Shown piece by piece: positions 1 to 9,730 of a stretch of DNA of 64,000 bases. This DNA is from a bacterium. Lineage in GTDB: Bacteria > CLD3 > SB21. A model generated the notes under the pieces. It did not search any database. It saw nothing but the letters and a program-made list of their open reading frames with translations, and was not told where the DNA came from. The position numbers were made by a program, and so were the translations under genes. Location: NCBI GenBank assembly GCA_013360215.1, contig JABWCP010000014.1, positions 1 through 64,000 on the forward strand. The letters are read 5' to 3'. Position 1 is the first letter of the stretch, and each line of letters starts with the position of its first letter.

Positions 1-1
1 T

Positions 2-1741
2 GCAAACGGTGATCCTGCTTTAATCGCTGATCAACAAACATGGGCCGTCTTCAATGATCTGGATACCACGCTCAGCCAAGAAGGCACCCTATCCAGCCCA
101 TCACCGGGCCTTGGACTTGAAGTAACACTCGAATCATTCGTCTTTGATAAGCCCATACTTGAGGATGCTGTTATCTTAAAATACACGATCACCAATAAAA
201 CCAATACCTCCTACCCGGGTGCGTACTTCGGCCTATGGATGGATGCTGATGTGGATGTTTCGGGCAATGACCTCATAGGTTCGGATTCGATTCGTGGACT
301 GGGATATGTTTATAACGTAGATAACTCCGATACACCGCTTGCCGTAGGGCTTGATTTTTTGCAAGGGCCTGTGGTAAACAGTGATAGTCTTGCACCGCTG
401 TATGCCATGAAGTTTCAACATCAAAAACAAATCCTCACCTATGATCCTTCAAACAATCAATATATCCCACGTACGCTCGGTGGCGATTCTGTGTTGCTGA
501 GGGCTACCTCAATGTTCGATAATACTAAGGATTTTCCACATAACAATTATGAACGTTATAATATGCTCAGAGGTTTAACTATGTCTGGACAAATTGATGC
601 GAAGACACGAAACGGATGGTATTTTCCCGGCAATCCGATTGCAGGTAGTGGGTTGATTGATCGTACCCCGACTGAAAAACGCATCCTCCTCTCCACCGGC
701 CCGTTTCGTGTGGAAGCCGGCTCCACGCAGGAGATATGGGCGGCGGTGGTGGGTGGACGCGGCTCCGATCACTTGGATGCCGTGAGTAATCTCTTCGTAA
801 ACGATGACATCCTGCAATCTCTGATGACGACCGGCCTCGGCCTTCACCTCTTCGATGTCCCGGCACCCGAGTTTCACGCCACCGCCGGTGACGGATTTGT
901 CACACTCGCCTGGGACACCACGGCCGAAGCCATGATACATCCCTATGCTATGGCTTCCATCATCGATACCGCCAATGGTTACAGTGACGCCCTGCGTGTA
1001 TACGACTTCCAGGGCTATCGCATCTACCGTAGTCTCACCGGGCTGGAGGGTCATTTTACACGTATCGCGCAATTTGATAAAATTGACTCCTTAAACACGC
1101 TCCGGGAGTGGTACCTCAATACGTTCTCACACTGGGAGAGCCGCACGATTGATGTCGGTCATAATACCGGTCTGGTTTACTCCTATACCGATCATGATGT
1201 CACAAGTTTACACAAATACTTCTACGCCGTGACAGCCTATGGCGCTCAACCGGAGATCGTCAATCATCGTTATTACTACAAACAACTGACTCCGGGTTAT
1301 GTATCACCCATACCGCTCAATTTACCCATCCTGCGCGAATCCCCCATACACGGGCATATAATCAAAGTAACACCGCAAGCGGAAATAGCACGCAAAGCCG
1401 GCGATCTCTCCCTTATACGCGTGGTACCTAATCCTTACATCATTCGTAGTGATGAAGGCCGGCAAATCAAGTTCACCGGACTGCCTGCACGTTGCACGAT
1501 GCGTATCTTCACCGTTGCCGGAGATCTTGTCAAAACATTGATACATAACACCGCCAGCAACAACCATCGTGTGGATGAAACACCCCATGATGACAACACG
1601 GAGCCTGTAGCTCAGGAAACATCTACGGAGACATGGAATCTCCGCAACGAAAACAATTACCTCATAGCCTCCGGTGTGTATATCGCGCATATCCATTCAT
1701 CGCTCGGTGATAAAATCGTCAAATTCGCCGTCATACGGTGA
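2..1741 (+). CDS. Secreted FCB-type protein with C-terminal sorting-like domain (5' end missing)
   Basis: The frame is open from base 2, well upstream of the first internal ATG at 239, so the gene is cut by the left edge and the N-terminus is outside. The visible part starts in a beta-rich region with acidic turns such as 'GLWMDADVDVSGNDLIG' that may bind calcium. A fibronectin-like stretch follows. The last ~110 residues contain 'VVPNPYIIRSDEG', 'RIFTVAGDLVKTL' and 'NNYLIASGVYIAHI', the pattern of FlgD-like or type IX-like C-terminal domains on large exported proteins of Ignavibacteriota, Calditrichota and KSB1. Substrate or role cannot be told. It converges with the LytTR operon. Confidence 0.8.
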   Translation, partial: ANGDPALIADQQTWAVFNDLDTTLSQEGTLSSPSPGLGLEVTLESFVFDKPILEDAVILKYTITNKTNTSYPGAYFGLWMDADVDVSGNDLIGSDSIRGLGYVYNVDNSDTPLAVGLDFLQGPVVNSDSLAPLYAMKFQHQKQILTYDPSNNQYIPRTLGGDSVLLRATSMFDNTKDFPHNNYERYNMLRGLTMSGQIDAKTRNGWYFPGNPIAGSGLIDRTPTEKRILLSTGPFRVEAGSTQEIWAAVVGGRGSDHLDAVSNLFVNDDILQSLMTTGLGLHLFDVPAPEFHATAGDGFVTLAWDTTAEAMIHPYAMASIIDTANGYSDALRVYDFQGYRIYRSLTGLEGHFTRIAQFDKIDSLNTLREWYLNTFSHWESRTIDVGHNTGLVYSYTDHDVTSLHKYFYAVTAYGAQPEIVNHRYYYKQLTPGYVSPIPLNLPILRESPIHGHIIKVTPQAEIARKAGDLSLIRVVPNPYIIRSDEGRQIKFTGLPARCTMRIFTVAGDLVKTLIHNTASNNHRVDETPHDDNTEPVAQETSTETWNLRNENNYLIASGVYIAHIHSSLGDKIVKFAVIR

Positions 1742-1793
1742 GGGAAGTATGCATGAGAATATCTGTTGCATGTTCAAAGACAAACACTATTTC

Positions 1794-1846
1794 TCGCAAA
1801 GACGCTAAGAGCGTAAGACATCAATTACGCTTTGCCAACTTTGCGA
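1794..1846. repeat. Imperfect inverted repeat between convergent genes
   Basis: Outer arms TCGCAAAG (1794-1801) and CTTTGCGA (1839-1846) flank inner arms AGCGTAA (1810-1816) and TTACGCT (1825-1831) around an 8-base loop. The sequence is built on 'CGCAAAGACGC'-like units. It lies between a plus-strand and a minus-strand gene end and has no U-tract, so it is not a classical terminator. It could be a REP-like dispersed element or a transcription-end hairpin. Confidence 0.45.
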
Positions 1847-1949
1847 CTTAGCAAGCATATATGACGTTATTGTTCTTAGAAAATCACCCGATAGTGCAGG
1901 TATTTAAATCGCTTACATCCACTCACCACGCGGCGACAGAATCGGCAAT

Positions 1950-2723
1950 TCACCATCCTAACACATCCCTTAACGCCTGCACTCGTCCCCGCGCTACGTC
2001 AATTTCCGAATTCTTTTTATCGTTGAGAATGATTTTATAGGCGCCGTTGAACCACGGCGTCATCTCGCGGATCGCATTCAGATTGACGATCGTAGCCCGA
2101 TGCACACGCAAAAATTCGGACGGCCTGAGACGTTGTTCGATTTCATCCAATGTGTAGCGAATATCATGCGCCGATTGGTCCGTATGCAGGTACGTCACGC
2201 TGTCTTGGGTGTCAAACCACAAACACTGTGCAGCTTTGATAAAGCGAATTTTTTCACCGTCACGATACGGGATGCGTTCCAGATACGCGGTTTGCGTGTT
2301 CTTTTCCTGTATCGCATCGGTTATCAGTTTTTGTATGCTAAGTGTGCTTGCGGATTCTGGAACTGTGAGGTGCGCAATGATGCGTTCGATAGCGCGTTTT
2401 AACCGCTCTTCATCAAACGGTTTAAGCAGATAATCAACGGCATTCACTTCAAACGCACGGATCGCATAATGATCGTAGGCCGTCGCAAATATCACCGGCG
2501 GAACTTTTTTGAGATGCATCAAAACTTCAAAACCGCTTAGTCCCGGCATTTGAATATCAAGAATAATGAAATCGGGTTGCAAACTTTCGATTTTTTCCAA
2601 CGCTTCGATGCCGTCGGATGCTTCGTCCATGATAGCAATTTGTCCGGCAAACGATACCGACAACATATCTCTCACGCGTTGGCGTGCGAGCGGCTCATCG
2701 TCTATAAGCATACAACGGTACAT
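1950..2723 (-). CDS. LytTR-family response regulator
   Basis: 257 residues. The receiver domain (about 1-115) has the acidic pocket D8/D9, phospho-acceptor D56 in 'IILDIQMPG' and K101 in 'YLLKP'. The LytTR DNA-binding domain (about 150-255) contains 'FLRVHRATIVNLNAI'. Such proteins bind promoter direct repeats when phosphorylated. It is the last gene of an operon, 3 bases after the sensor kinase, which is its evident partner. The ABC exporter genes upstream in the same operon are the likeliest regulated output, but that is inference. No operator was identified. Confidence 0.93.
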   Translation of the reverse strand: MYRCMLIDDEPLARQRVRDMLSVSFAGQIAIMDEASDGIEALEKIESLQPDFIILDIQMPGLSGFEVLMHLKKVPPVIFATAYDHYAIRAFEVNAVDYLLKPFDEERLKRAIERIIAHLTVPESASTLSIQKLITDAIQEKNTQTAYLERIPYRDGEKIRFIKAAQCLWFDTQDSVTYLHTDQSAHDIRYTLDEIEQRLRPSEFLRVHRATIVNLNAIREMTPWFNGAYKIILNDKKNSEIDVARGRVQALRDVLGW

Positions 2724-2726
2724 AAA

Positions 2727-3821
2727 TTAACTCACTCGTATCGGAATTCGCACTTCGGCCACGGCGCCGCCTTGAGGACGGTTGGTCAAAATCAATTGAC
2801 CTTTGCCGCCGTACATTTTTTCGATTCGCTCGCGTACATTTTTTACACCGATGCCTTCGCGATTTAAAATCACTTTCCCGTTGCGATCTACAGAAAAGCC
2901 TTCGCCGTCGTCCGAAATACGTAACATTAAAAAATCGTCCTGACGCGACGCTGAAATTTCCAATACCCCATTCTCTCGCCGCGAAGCAAGACCGTGTTTG
3001 ATTGCATTCTCAACAAGAGGCTGCAAAATAAGCCCCGGTACCCTTACCGATCGTACCGTTGCATCCACATTTTCACAAATGGTAAGTTTTTCGCCGAACC
3101 GAACGCGCTCGATGCGCAAATAATTATCTAAAAAAGTAAGCTCTTCGTCCAACGTGACGGTTTCCTTTTCCGAAGCGACCAGCACATAACGAAACACCTC
3201 CGATAAACGCTGGACCATCATTTCAGCGCGTTTGGGATCCGACGCGATCAAAGCCGCTATGGCATTCAGCGTATTAAAAAGAAAGTGAGGATTGACCTGA
3301 GCACGCAATGCACGCAACTCCGCTTCGACCGCGGCTTCACGTAATTCTTGTGCGATTTTCATTTTATTCAGCATTTCGCGATAAAAGGCTACCGAATAAA
3401 AGCTGACCGTAACCAATAATGTTAAAATGACAGCGATGAAAACTTGCACATAGATCATGCGCAGCGAAATCAAAAAATTAATACCCGTGATAAATTCAGC
3501 AAGCATAAACGCCAAAAAACTTCCCACCGTCCCCAGTATTACGCGGATAAGTATCTCGATAGCAAAAAACTTTTTGGGACGCTCCAAAGTACGCGGAACA
3601 AACCGACGTATCACCCGTTCGGCAAATGTGCCCATTAAAATTCGCATGACAACATAAAACGAAAATGATACGCGCAGGGAAATCCAATAATTATTCCATG
3701 TCCATACCGGCACATAGAGCGAGCCGATGATAAAGCCCGTCGCGCAGATGACTACGACAGCCCATGCGATCTCGTGAATAATAAAACGTTTTATCGTATT
3801 ATTGCTTTTCATGACGGACAC
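2727..3821 (-). CDS. LytS-type sensor histidine kinase (His_kinase + HATPase_c)
   Basis: 364 residues. Four or more hydrophobic segments fill the first ~155 residues with no large extracytoplasmic domain, so the signal is probably sensed within the membrane or through a partner. A short coiled linker leads to the His_kinase domain with phospho-accepting H179 in 'QVNPHFLFNTLNAI'. The C-terminal ATPase has the N-box 'LVENAIKHGL' and the G-box 'DDGEGF'. It sits between the ABC permease (6 bases upstream) and its response regulator (3 bases downstream), as expected for transporter-linked LytS/LytTR systems. Confidence 0.92.
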   Translation of the reverse strand: MSVMKSNNTIKRFIIHEIAWAVVVICATGFIIGSLYVPVWTWNNYWISLRVSFSFYVVMRILMGTFAERVIRRFVPRTLERPKKFFAIEILIRVILGTVGSFLAFMLAEFITGINFLISLRMIYVQVFIAVILTLLVTVSFYSVAFYREMLNKMKIAQELREAAVEAELRALRAQVNPHFLFNTLNAIAALIASDPKRAEMMVQRLSEVFRYVLVASEKETVTLDEELTFLDNYLRIERVRFGEKLTICENVDATVRSVRVPGLILQPLVENAIKHGLASRRENGVLEISASRQDDFLMLRISDDGEGFSVDRNGKVILNREGIGVKNVRERIEKMYGGKGQLILTNRPQGGAVAEVRIPIRVS

Positions 3822-3827
3822 TCGTTC

Positions 3828-4940
3828 CTATTCCCACTTAAATAATTTGACAGCTACCGCATAAACGACCACACCCCAAACGCCCAATACCATCAATTCA
3901 AAACCCACGTCGGCAAAACCTGCGCCTTCAAAGGCTATTTTGCGCAGCGCATCATTGACATACGTCAGCGGTAAAGCATGGCACACCGGTTGTAGCCATT
4001 CCGGGAAAACGCGAATACTAAAGAACGTGCCCGCCAACAAGAACTGTGGCATTACGATCAAATTGGCAATGGGGGGAACGGCTTGTTCATGGCGCGCTAT
4101 ATTTGAAACGATCATTCCAAAACCCAAAAACACCATGAGCGCGATGAGACAAACCAGCAGCATCATGAGTAGTGTCACCCATCCGTTGATCAGCGTGAAT
4201 CCGAAAACCCATTTGCCGATGAGTACGATGATGGATACTTGCGCCAACGCAAAAAGCATCCGTGCAATAGCCTCGCCGACCAAAATCACGCTCTTCGGCG
4301 CCGGTGTAGCAAACATTCGCTTGATCACCAATCGGGACTTGAGGGCAATAAGTAAATACGCCGCGCCGAAAATACCCGAACTAAGCACCACAAATCCTAA
4401 CTGACCCGGTAAAATAAAATCAATCGTTTTGTATCGCCGCCCTTCTATCGTCGTGTGCGCGATCGCAAGCGGCACATGCTGCACTTGCATCATAAGTAGA
4501 TTGGCCTGTGCGGTAAGACCGCGCAACATATTAAGCACCACAATACCATTGGGGGAAGCGTCGGAGGTCTGAATATGCGCAACATAACCGGAATCGGCTT
4601 TTTCAACGCGCATCAGCGCATCGACTTCACCTTTGCGTAGCTTTTCTGTCAGCGCTACGTCATCCAGATTACGCACCAATTTTATTTGATCAATATGACT
4701 GAGCATTTCCATCATCGGATTTTCTTGCGAATCATTTTGTATCATGCCGATGGTCAAATTCAATGTACGATTTCCTATAAAACCGAAAATGACGATGAAA
4801 ATGACAGGAAAAATAAATCCGAAGACGATGCTCGACGGATTGCGGCTAATCGCACGAAGGCTCGTAATGACATACACACGCAAAGCGTGAAAATAGGAAT
4901 AAGATTCGGGTTGATTCATCATGGTGTCTGGTTTTTTCAA
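3828..4940 (-). CDS. ABC-2 type exporter permease
   Basis: 370 residues. One N-terminal membrane helix (about 35-58), an extracytoplasmic loop of about 120 residues, then five closely spaced helices from about residue 175. This is the ABC2_membrane_3 (drug/lipid exporter) topology. It starts 3 bases after the ATPase gene and ends 6 bases before the kinase gene, so all four are probably cotranscribed. It should pair with that ATPase to export a hydrophobic or peptide substrate. Which one cannot be told; antimicrobial resistance is a common role of kinase-linked exporters. Confidence 0.88.
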   Translation of the reverse strand: MKKPDTMMNQPESYSYFHALRVYVITSLRAISRNPSSIVFGFIFPVIFIVIFGFIGNRTLNLTIGMIQNDSQENPMMEMLSHIDQIKLVRNLDDVALTEKLRKGEVDALMRVEKADSGYVAHIQTSDASPNGIVVLNMLRGLTAQANLLMMQVQHVPLAIAHTTIEGRRYKTIDFILPGQLGFVVLSSGIFGAAYLLIALKSRLVIKRMFATPAPKSVILVGEAIARMLFALAQVSIIVLIGKWVFGFTLINGWVTLLMMLLVCLIALMVFLGFGMIVSNIARHEQAVPPIANLIVMPQFLLAGTFFSIRVFPEWLQPVCHALPLTYVNDALRKIAFEGAGFADVGFELMVLGVWGVVVYAVAVKLFKWE

Positions 4941-4943
4941 AAT

Positions 4944-5711
4944 TTAAGCGTCGCGCAGTTCTTTGCCGGTCAGATGTATAAATACATCTTCGAGTGTTGC
5001 TTCGCGTACACGGGTCGGTCGTTGGAACCCCGTAGCGAGTAAGCCGTGAATAAGCCGCTCCGGTGAATCCAGTGCTATGATACGTCCTTCATCCATGATA
5101 CCGACGCGATCGCATAACAACTCGGCTTCGTCAAGATAGTGTGTCGTCATGATAACCGTCGTACCGTCGTCGCGAATGGATCGAATCAATTCCCACAAAT
5201 TACGCCGGGCTTGCGGATCCAATCCTACGGTGGGCTCATCCAAAAAAACCACACGCGGTTTATGTATTAACGTCGTTGCTATGGAGAAGCGCTGTTTTTG
5301 TCCGCCGGAAAGTTTATCCACACGCGTTTTAGCCTTATCCGTCAGGCCGACTTTCGCCAGCAAGGCCGATGCATCATGATGCACATTGTACAAACCGGCA
5401 AACAGTACGCACACTTCGAGCAATGTGGAATTGGGATAATATCCCGCTTCCTGTAGCTGCACGCCGATTCGGCGTTTGATCAGCATCGGATCGCGATCAA
5501 CGGAAAATTCTTCAATCAGAACTTCGCCGGAAGTTTTTTCGCGCAATGTCTCCATGATCTCAAGCGTCGTCGTTTTGCCGGCGCCGTTAGGACCGAGCAA
5601 TCCGAAAATTTCGCCTTCGTACACATCAAAACTAATACCACGAATGGCTTCAAAAGAACCGTAATTTTTTTTCAGGTCACGCACCTGAACTATTTTTTTT
5701 CTCTCTGTCAT
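4944..5711 (-). CDS. ABC exporter ATP-binding protein
   Basis: 255 residues, full-length for a CcmA/NatA-like ATPase. Walker A is 'GPNGAGKTT', the signature is 'LSGGQKQR', Walker B is 'VVFLDEP' followed by 'GLDPQARR', and the switch histidine is in 'TTHYLDEAE'. It powers the ABC-2 permease encoded immediately downstream. It is the first gene of the exporter / two-component operon. Its promoter must lie in 5712-5798, where no clear consensus was seen. Confidence 0.93.
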   Translation of the reverse strand: MTERKKIVQVRDLKKNYGSFEAIRGISFDVYEGEIFGLLGPNGAGKTTTLEIMETLREKTSGEVLIEEFSVDRDPMLIKRRIGVQLQEAGYYPNSTLLEVCVLFAGLYNVHHDASALLAKVGLTDKAKTRVDKLSGGQKQRFSIATTLIHKPRVVFLDEPTVGLDPQARRNLWELIRSIRDDGTTVIMTTHYLDEAELLCDRVGIMDEGRIIALDSPERLIHGLLATGFQRPTRVREATLEDVFIHLTGKELRDA

Positions 5712-5798
5712 ATATTTCTCGATTAACCGAAGTGCAGGCCAATATACCTTTTTACGGCAATTTTTAAACCGATTTATTTTTACACTAAAAAATCACGG

Positions 5799-7991
5799 TC
5801 ATAAGCTCAAACTAAAACCCATCACAACGGTTCGGTTGCTGAAATAACTCGGCACACTATGACGTTCGGAGAAATCCTCGGAATATGAATAATCAAGAAT
5901 ATTTCGGATACCCAAAAGATTGAGCGCTTCAATATATAACACGACATGTTTCTGCGGACCGAGGATAAAAAACTTCGACAGACGGGCATCAAGCCGCTTG
6001 AAATCCGGGAACCGATCGGAATAATCGGCGGCATAAACCGGTTGCCAAATCCCGCGCACCGGATCGTATTGACCGGCGGTAACCGGCGTATAGGGGCGTC
6101 CTGTCGCATACCGCAGTGTAGAAGCCAATTCAAAATTACGCCCAAGGTTTTGTTTGACGATCAATGAAATATTATGGGTGATATCATAAAGACTGGGCCG
6201 CATTGTTTGAATCTGCATTTCTTTTCGCCGCGTCTGAATAAAACTATAGGAAAACCAACCGCTGGTTTTTACAAAACCGCCCTTTAGAAAAAAATCTAAA
6301 CCGCGCGCATACCCGCGCCCTTGACTGACATAGTTTTTATCTTCATCGGAAAGCGGCAGATGATCATACCATTTGTAGTACGACTCTATTTTTAGTTGAT
6401 ACGTCGCAGCATTCTTTTCCCACCCGACGACGGCATGGCGCGCACGCATCGCCTTAAGTTCGGGATTGCCGATGGTTTTATCGTACATCGTAATGTGCGG
6501 AAATTGATGAAATGTCCCGGCTGAAAAGCGTAAAAAAGAATTCGCGGCTAATTCATGCACAACGGAACCGCGTATATCCCATATTTGATTTTGTGACAAG
6601 GTCTGATAATCGGTGCGAAAACCTATTTGTGCCGACCAACGCCGCGCAATTTTTTGCTGCACTTCGGCATACGCAGCCACTACGGCAGCATGGTGATTTC
6701 CTTGCAAAACCACACTATCGGCGCCATTGTAATATTCGCCGCGCCGTAGCGGGAGTATATAATCAAACCGGTAGAAATCACCGTAGGTTTCTCCGCCAAA
6801 ACTCAAAATGGTTCGGTTATGCAATGCATAATGATGATCCCAGCGCCATTTGATATTGTACTCACGGTTCGCCCGCTTCCAGTCACCGAACGTCCAGTCG
6901 TTACGGTACATGCTATACGACCACGACGCCTTACTTGTCCATTGGGGGTTAAATAATTCCGACCACTGGAGACTCACAACGCGATTGCCGGTTTCCAAGG
7001 CGTACCGCTGGCTATTGGACTGCAACGTCAGGTCAAACGTCTGTGCATCGCGGCTTTCCAATATCATAGCCTGGATTTGCCCCGACGGACGGTAATTATA
7101 ATTAACGATGCCCGTGACATTGCTCGTTACCGGATCACGCACAACATCAAAAGCCGGTTTGTTCATTTTAAAAAGCAAAGCGGTCGAGGTATGATCCGCA
7201 TAGACCTGCGCGGAAAGCGTATTGGGAATAATCTGCCGTTGTAATCCTCCGCCGACCGATACGAGATTGGCATCCACAGCTACCCTGTTTTGCGCCACGT
7301 GATTATCCGTTTCGATATCCAGGACGCCGGATAACGCATTGCCATACCGCACGGAAAAACCGCCGCTGGAAAAATATAATTTTCTGATCACGGCGGTTTT
7401 GACAATCGTAAAAAGACCGTTGCCCGCCGTATTTTCGCCGTGATACGGATGAGCCAACGTCGCACCGTTGAACAGAATCAGGTTTTCGGAAGGACTGCCG
7501 CCGCGCACGGGAACAGCCGCTGTCTCATCCGTTTGTGTTACACCCGGCAAAACCTTGACGCTCTGAAAAACATCGGCGGCGCCGCCCGGCGTAGTATATA
7601 CATCTATTTTAGAAACGGCGACCTTGCCTTCACCGCCGCCGTAGGCGCTGGCCTCGATCACCAGTTCGCCCAATTCTACCGACTTCTCATGCATGGTGAC
7701 ATGAATTGTTTGAGCATGAGGTACTTTTATTTTCTTAACTTCCGTATCATAGCCGATCAAACTCGCTGTCAGATGACGCTCTCCGGCTATGTGCGTGCGA
7801 ATAATCGCCACACCGCTGTCATTGGTAAACGCTCCGGCAAAATCGCCGTCGGCAAAATACACATTGGCGTACGCCACTTTTTTTCCATCACTATCCACCA
7901 ACTGTACACGTACGGCATACGATGCGGCCGTCTGTGCGTAACTTTGGTATTGCGCGCATAGCAGCAGAACTACGATAAAAGTTTTTTTCAT
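5799..7991 (-). CDS. TonB-dependent outer membrane receptor with carboxypeptidase-regulatory domain
   Basis: About 730 residues from the ATG at 7991. This start gives a clean signal peptide (MKKTFIVVLLLCAQYQSYAQ), whereas the longer frame from 8030 overlaps the preceding gene. A CarboxypepD_reg-like beta-sandwich covers about 20-105, then the plug ('VLPGVTQTDETAAVPVRGG'), then a barrel rich in aromatic strand ends, finishing 'VVMGFSLSL'. It imports a scarce ligand through the outer membrane using TonB energy. The ligand is unknown. No SusD partner is present, so it is not a polysaccharide-utilisation locus. It lies 16 bases after the TPR gene. Confidence 0.9.
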   Translation of the reverse strand: MKKTFIVVLLLCAQYQSYAQTAASYAVRVQLVDSDGKKVAYANVYFADGDFAGAFTNDSGVAIIRTHIAGERHLTASLIGYDTEVKKIKVPHAQTIHVTMHEKSVELGELVIEASAYGGGEGKVAVSKIDVYTTPGGAADVFQSVKVLPGVTQTDETAAVPVRGGSPSENLILFNGATLAHPYHGENTAGNGLFTIVKTAVIRKLYFSSGGFSVRYGNALSGVLDIETDNHVAQNRVAVDANLVSVGGGLQRQIIPNTLSAQVYADHTSTALLFKMNKPAFDVVRDPVTSNVTGIVNYNYRPSGQIQAMILESRDAQTFDLTLQSNSQRYALETGNRVVSLQWSELFNPQWTSKASWSYSMYRNDWTFGDWKRANREYNIKWRWDHHYALHNRTILSFGGETYGDFYRFDYILPLRRGEYYNGADSVVLQGNHHAAVVAAYAEVQQKIARRWSAQIGFRTDYQTLSQNQIWDIRGSVVHELAANSFLRFSAGTFHQFPHITMYDKTIGNPELKAMRARHAVVGWEKNAATYQLKIESYYKWYDHLPLSDEDKNYVSQGRGYARGLDFFLKGGFVKTSGWFSYSFIQTRRKEMQIQTMRPSLYDITHNISLIVKQNLGRNFELASTLRYATGRPYTPVTAGQYDPVRGIWQPVYAADYSDRFPDFKRLDARLSKFFILGPQKHVVLYIEALNLLGIRNILDYSYSEDFSERHSVPSYFSNRTVVMGFSLSL

Positions 7992-8007
7992 TTTTATACC
8001 GGATTGA

Positions 8008-8784
8008 TTATTGCGTGTTTTTGTTCTCAAGTCGCATCAATTGCGCTTTAGCCCGGCGCGATTCGGGATTGATGGTCAATGATTTCTGATAACAACTTTT
8101 AGCTTCGTTAAACATTTTTTGCGCTTCGTATGCGGATCCTAAAAAAGAATAACACTCATCATAGCCCCATGTCGGCGCCAACGGATCCGCCGGCGGGTTG
8201 GTCGCTTCTTCTTCATACAAACGTATAGCTTTGAGAAAATCGCCCGTCGCTTTATCCGCACCGCCGCCAAACATGGACGGTGTATTCATCGTACCGATAC
8301 CGGTAAGATAAAAAACACGAGGGCTTTTGGGATCCGCTTCGACGGCTTTACTCATATACTCCTGTGATTTAGGGCCGAGCCACATAGCCGATAATGGATT
8401 AAAACGAATTTTCATACCTGTGAGAGAGCCCGTTAATGCTAACGACTCCGCATGACCCGGTTTGAGCGTGTTGATTTTTTCCAATAGAGACAGTCCCGTT
8501 TCGATATATTGTTTACCGGCGTCTTCATCGGGTTCGCTGCCGTACAGTTTCATGATCGCCAGACGATAATGTGCAAATGCGCTCCAATACAACGGCCACA
8601 CATTCTGCGGATCGGCCATAGCAGCCCGTTCACACAGTGCGCTGCCCTCGCGGATCATCGTTTCATTCCATGCGGCAAACCCATTTTGAATTTTGTTTTT
8701 TCCTTCGATGGCTATAGAAGCCGCCGGGTTTTGAGAAAAAAGTGTCCCCGCGGTCAACATCAGTACAACGATCATGCGCTTCAT
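8008..8784 (-). CDS. Exported TPR-repeat protein
   Basis: 258 residues from the ATG at 8784, preceded by a good GGAGG site and followed by a signal peptide ending near 'TAGTLFSQ'. The longer frame to 8916 adds a non-conserved leader and runs into the neighbouring gene. The mature part is helical, with TPR-like units (near 'VWPLYWSAFAHYRLAI' and 'CYSFLGSAYEAQKMFNEA') and a last TPR 'CYQKSLTINPESRRAKAQL'. It probably acts as a periplasmic scaffold. It lies between an outer-membrane protein gene and the TonB receptor gene with short gaps, so it may assist that receptor. Confidence 0.82.
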   Translation of the reverse strand: MKRMIVVLMLTAGTLFSQNPAASIAIEGKNKIQNGFAAWNETMIREGSALCERAAMADPQNVWPLYWSAFAHYRLAIMKLYGSEPDEDAGKQYIETGLSLLEKINTLKPGHAESLALTGSLTGMKIRFNPLSAMWLGPKSQEYMSKAVEADPKSPRVFYLTGIGTMNTPSMFGGGADKATGDFLKAIRLYEEEATNPPADPLAPTWGYDECYSFLGSAYEAQKMFNEAKSCYQKSLTINPESRRAKAQLMRLENKNTQ

Positions 8785-8813
8785 ACATCCTCCTCTATTG
8801 TGATAATTAAAAA

Positions 8814-9521
8814 TTAACGTACTCCAAATCCTGCGGCGCCAAAAAGCAATGTCGCATAAGGCCCGTTCCACAAAGGAATACTTCGCCCTTCCGTATCGCC
8901 GCCAAAGCGTTGCCAATCATTTGTAGCCGGTGTGTAACGATATCCGATTTGCATAGCGATGGCAAAACCTCCGCCGGAACGTCGCCCGCTGTCAAACAAC
9001 GTATGCAATACGCCCCATCCGGCATCAATGGTCGTCGCCTTGACACGGAGTCTTGAAGCTCTGGCCGGCTGATCCAATATGTCTTCAAAATCCGCCGGTA
9101 TGCGCTCGGCAATCTCCAACATAAAATCAGACTCACCCAATCCGACAAACGGATAAAAGCGCGTTGATCCTTTTTGTAAAAGTATGTATCCGATTTTAAA
9201 CTGCCCCACAGCACCGCGCAGTTTTACCCGATACAGCGCATTCTCCGATACCGTGTTGCGGGCCATCAAAGCATGGCTTTCACCGCCAAACAAGAACCGT
9301 CCCAATACGGCAAAACCACCGCCGCCATACATCCAGCTCTGATTTTCGTAACTGCGGTATCCGCTATTCTTGAGGGTTTTATTAAAATCTCTCATATCTT
9401 GTTTACTCGCACCGAAAATAAAACCGCCGAATCCGCCATAGGTTTTACGAACTTGCTGCGCTGTGCCAGGGCTGACGGCAATTATTATCATACATACGAG
9501 AAACCATACACGATACCGCAT
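8814..9521 (-). CDS. Putative outer membrane or periplasmic protein, function unknown
   Basis: 235 residues from the ATG at 9521, which has AAAGGAAAG upstream and begins a signal peptide (MRYRVWFLVCMIIIAVSPG, cut near 'GTAQ'). The longer frame to 9695 has no leader character. The mature protein is glycine-rich with alternating strand patterns ('GGFGGFIFGASKQ', 'GGGFAIAMQIGYRY', 'LLFGAAGFGVR') and an aromatic-poor end, suggesting a small barrel of about eight strands. First gene of a likely operon with the TPR protein (29-base gap) and the TonB receptor. No family is recognised with certainty. Confidence 0.7.
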   Translation of the reverse strand: MRYRVWFLVCMIIIAVSPGTAQQVRKTYGGFGGFIFGASKQDMRDFNKTLKNSGYRSYENQSWMYGGGGFAVLGRFLFGGESHALMARNTVSENALYRVKLRGAVGQFKIGYILLQKGSTRFYPFVGLGESDFMLEIAERIPADFEDILDQPARASRLRVKATTIDAGWGVLHTLFDSGRRSGGGFAIAMQIGYRYTPATNDWQRFGGDTEGRSIPLWNGPYATLLFGAAGFGVR

Positions 9522-9730
9522 AACTTTCCTTTCATTTTTAATAACAATACGCCCAATACCGTTTTTTTCCGACATACTTCCGCCAAACTGCAGTAAATGG
9601 GGGTTGAAGTGCACAATACTGCGTACGAAAAGCCCCTTTGTGCCGATGCATGCAAGGCATGCAACACGATTTTCAAAAAGTGGCAACCTAGGCATTGAAA
9701 AAAAATTTGCTTTCCGATGTTAGATTCGTT

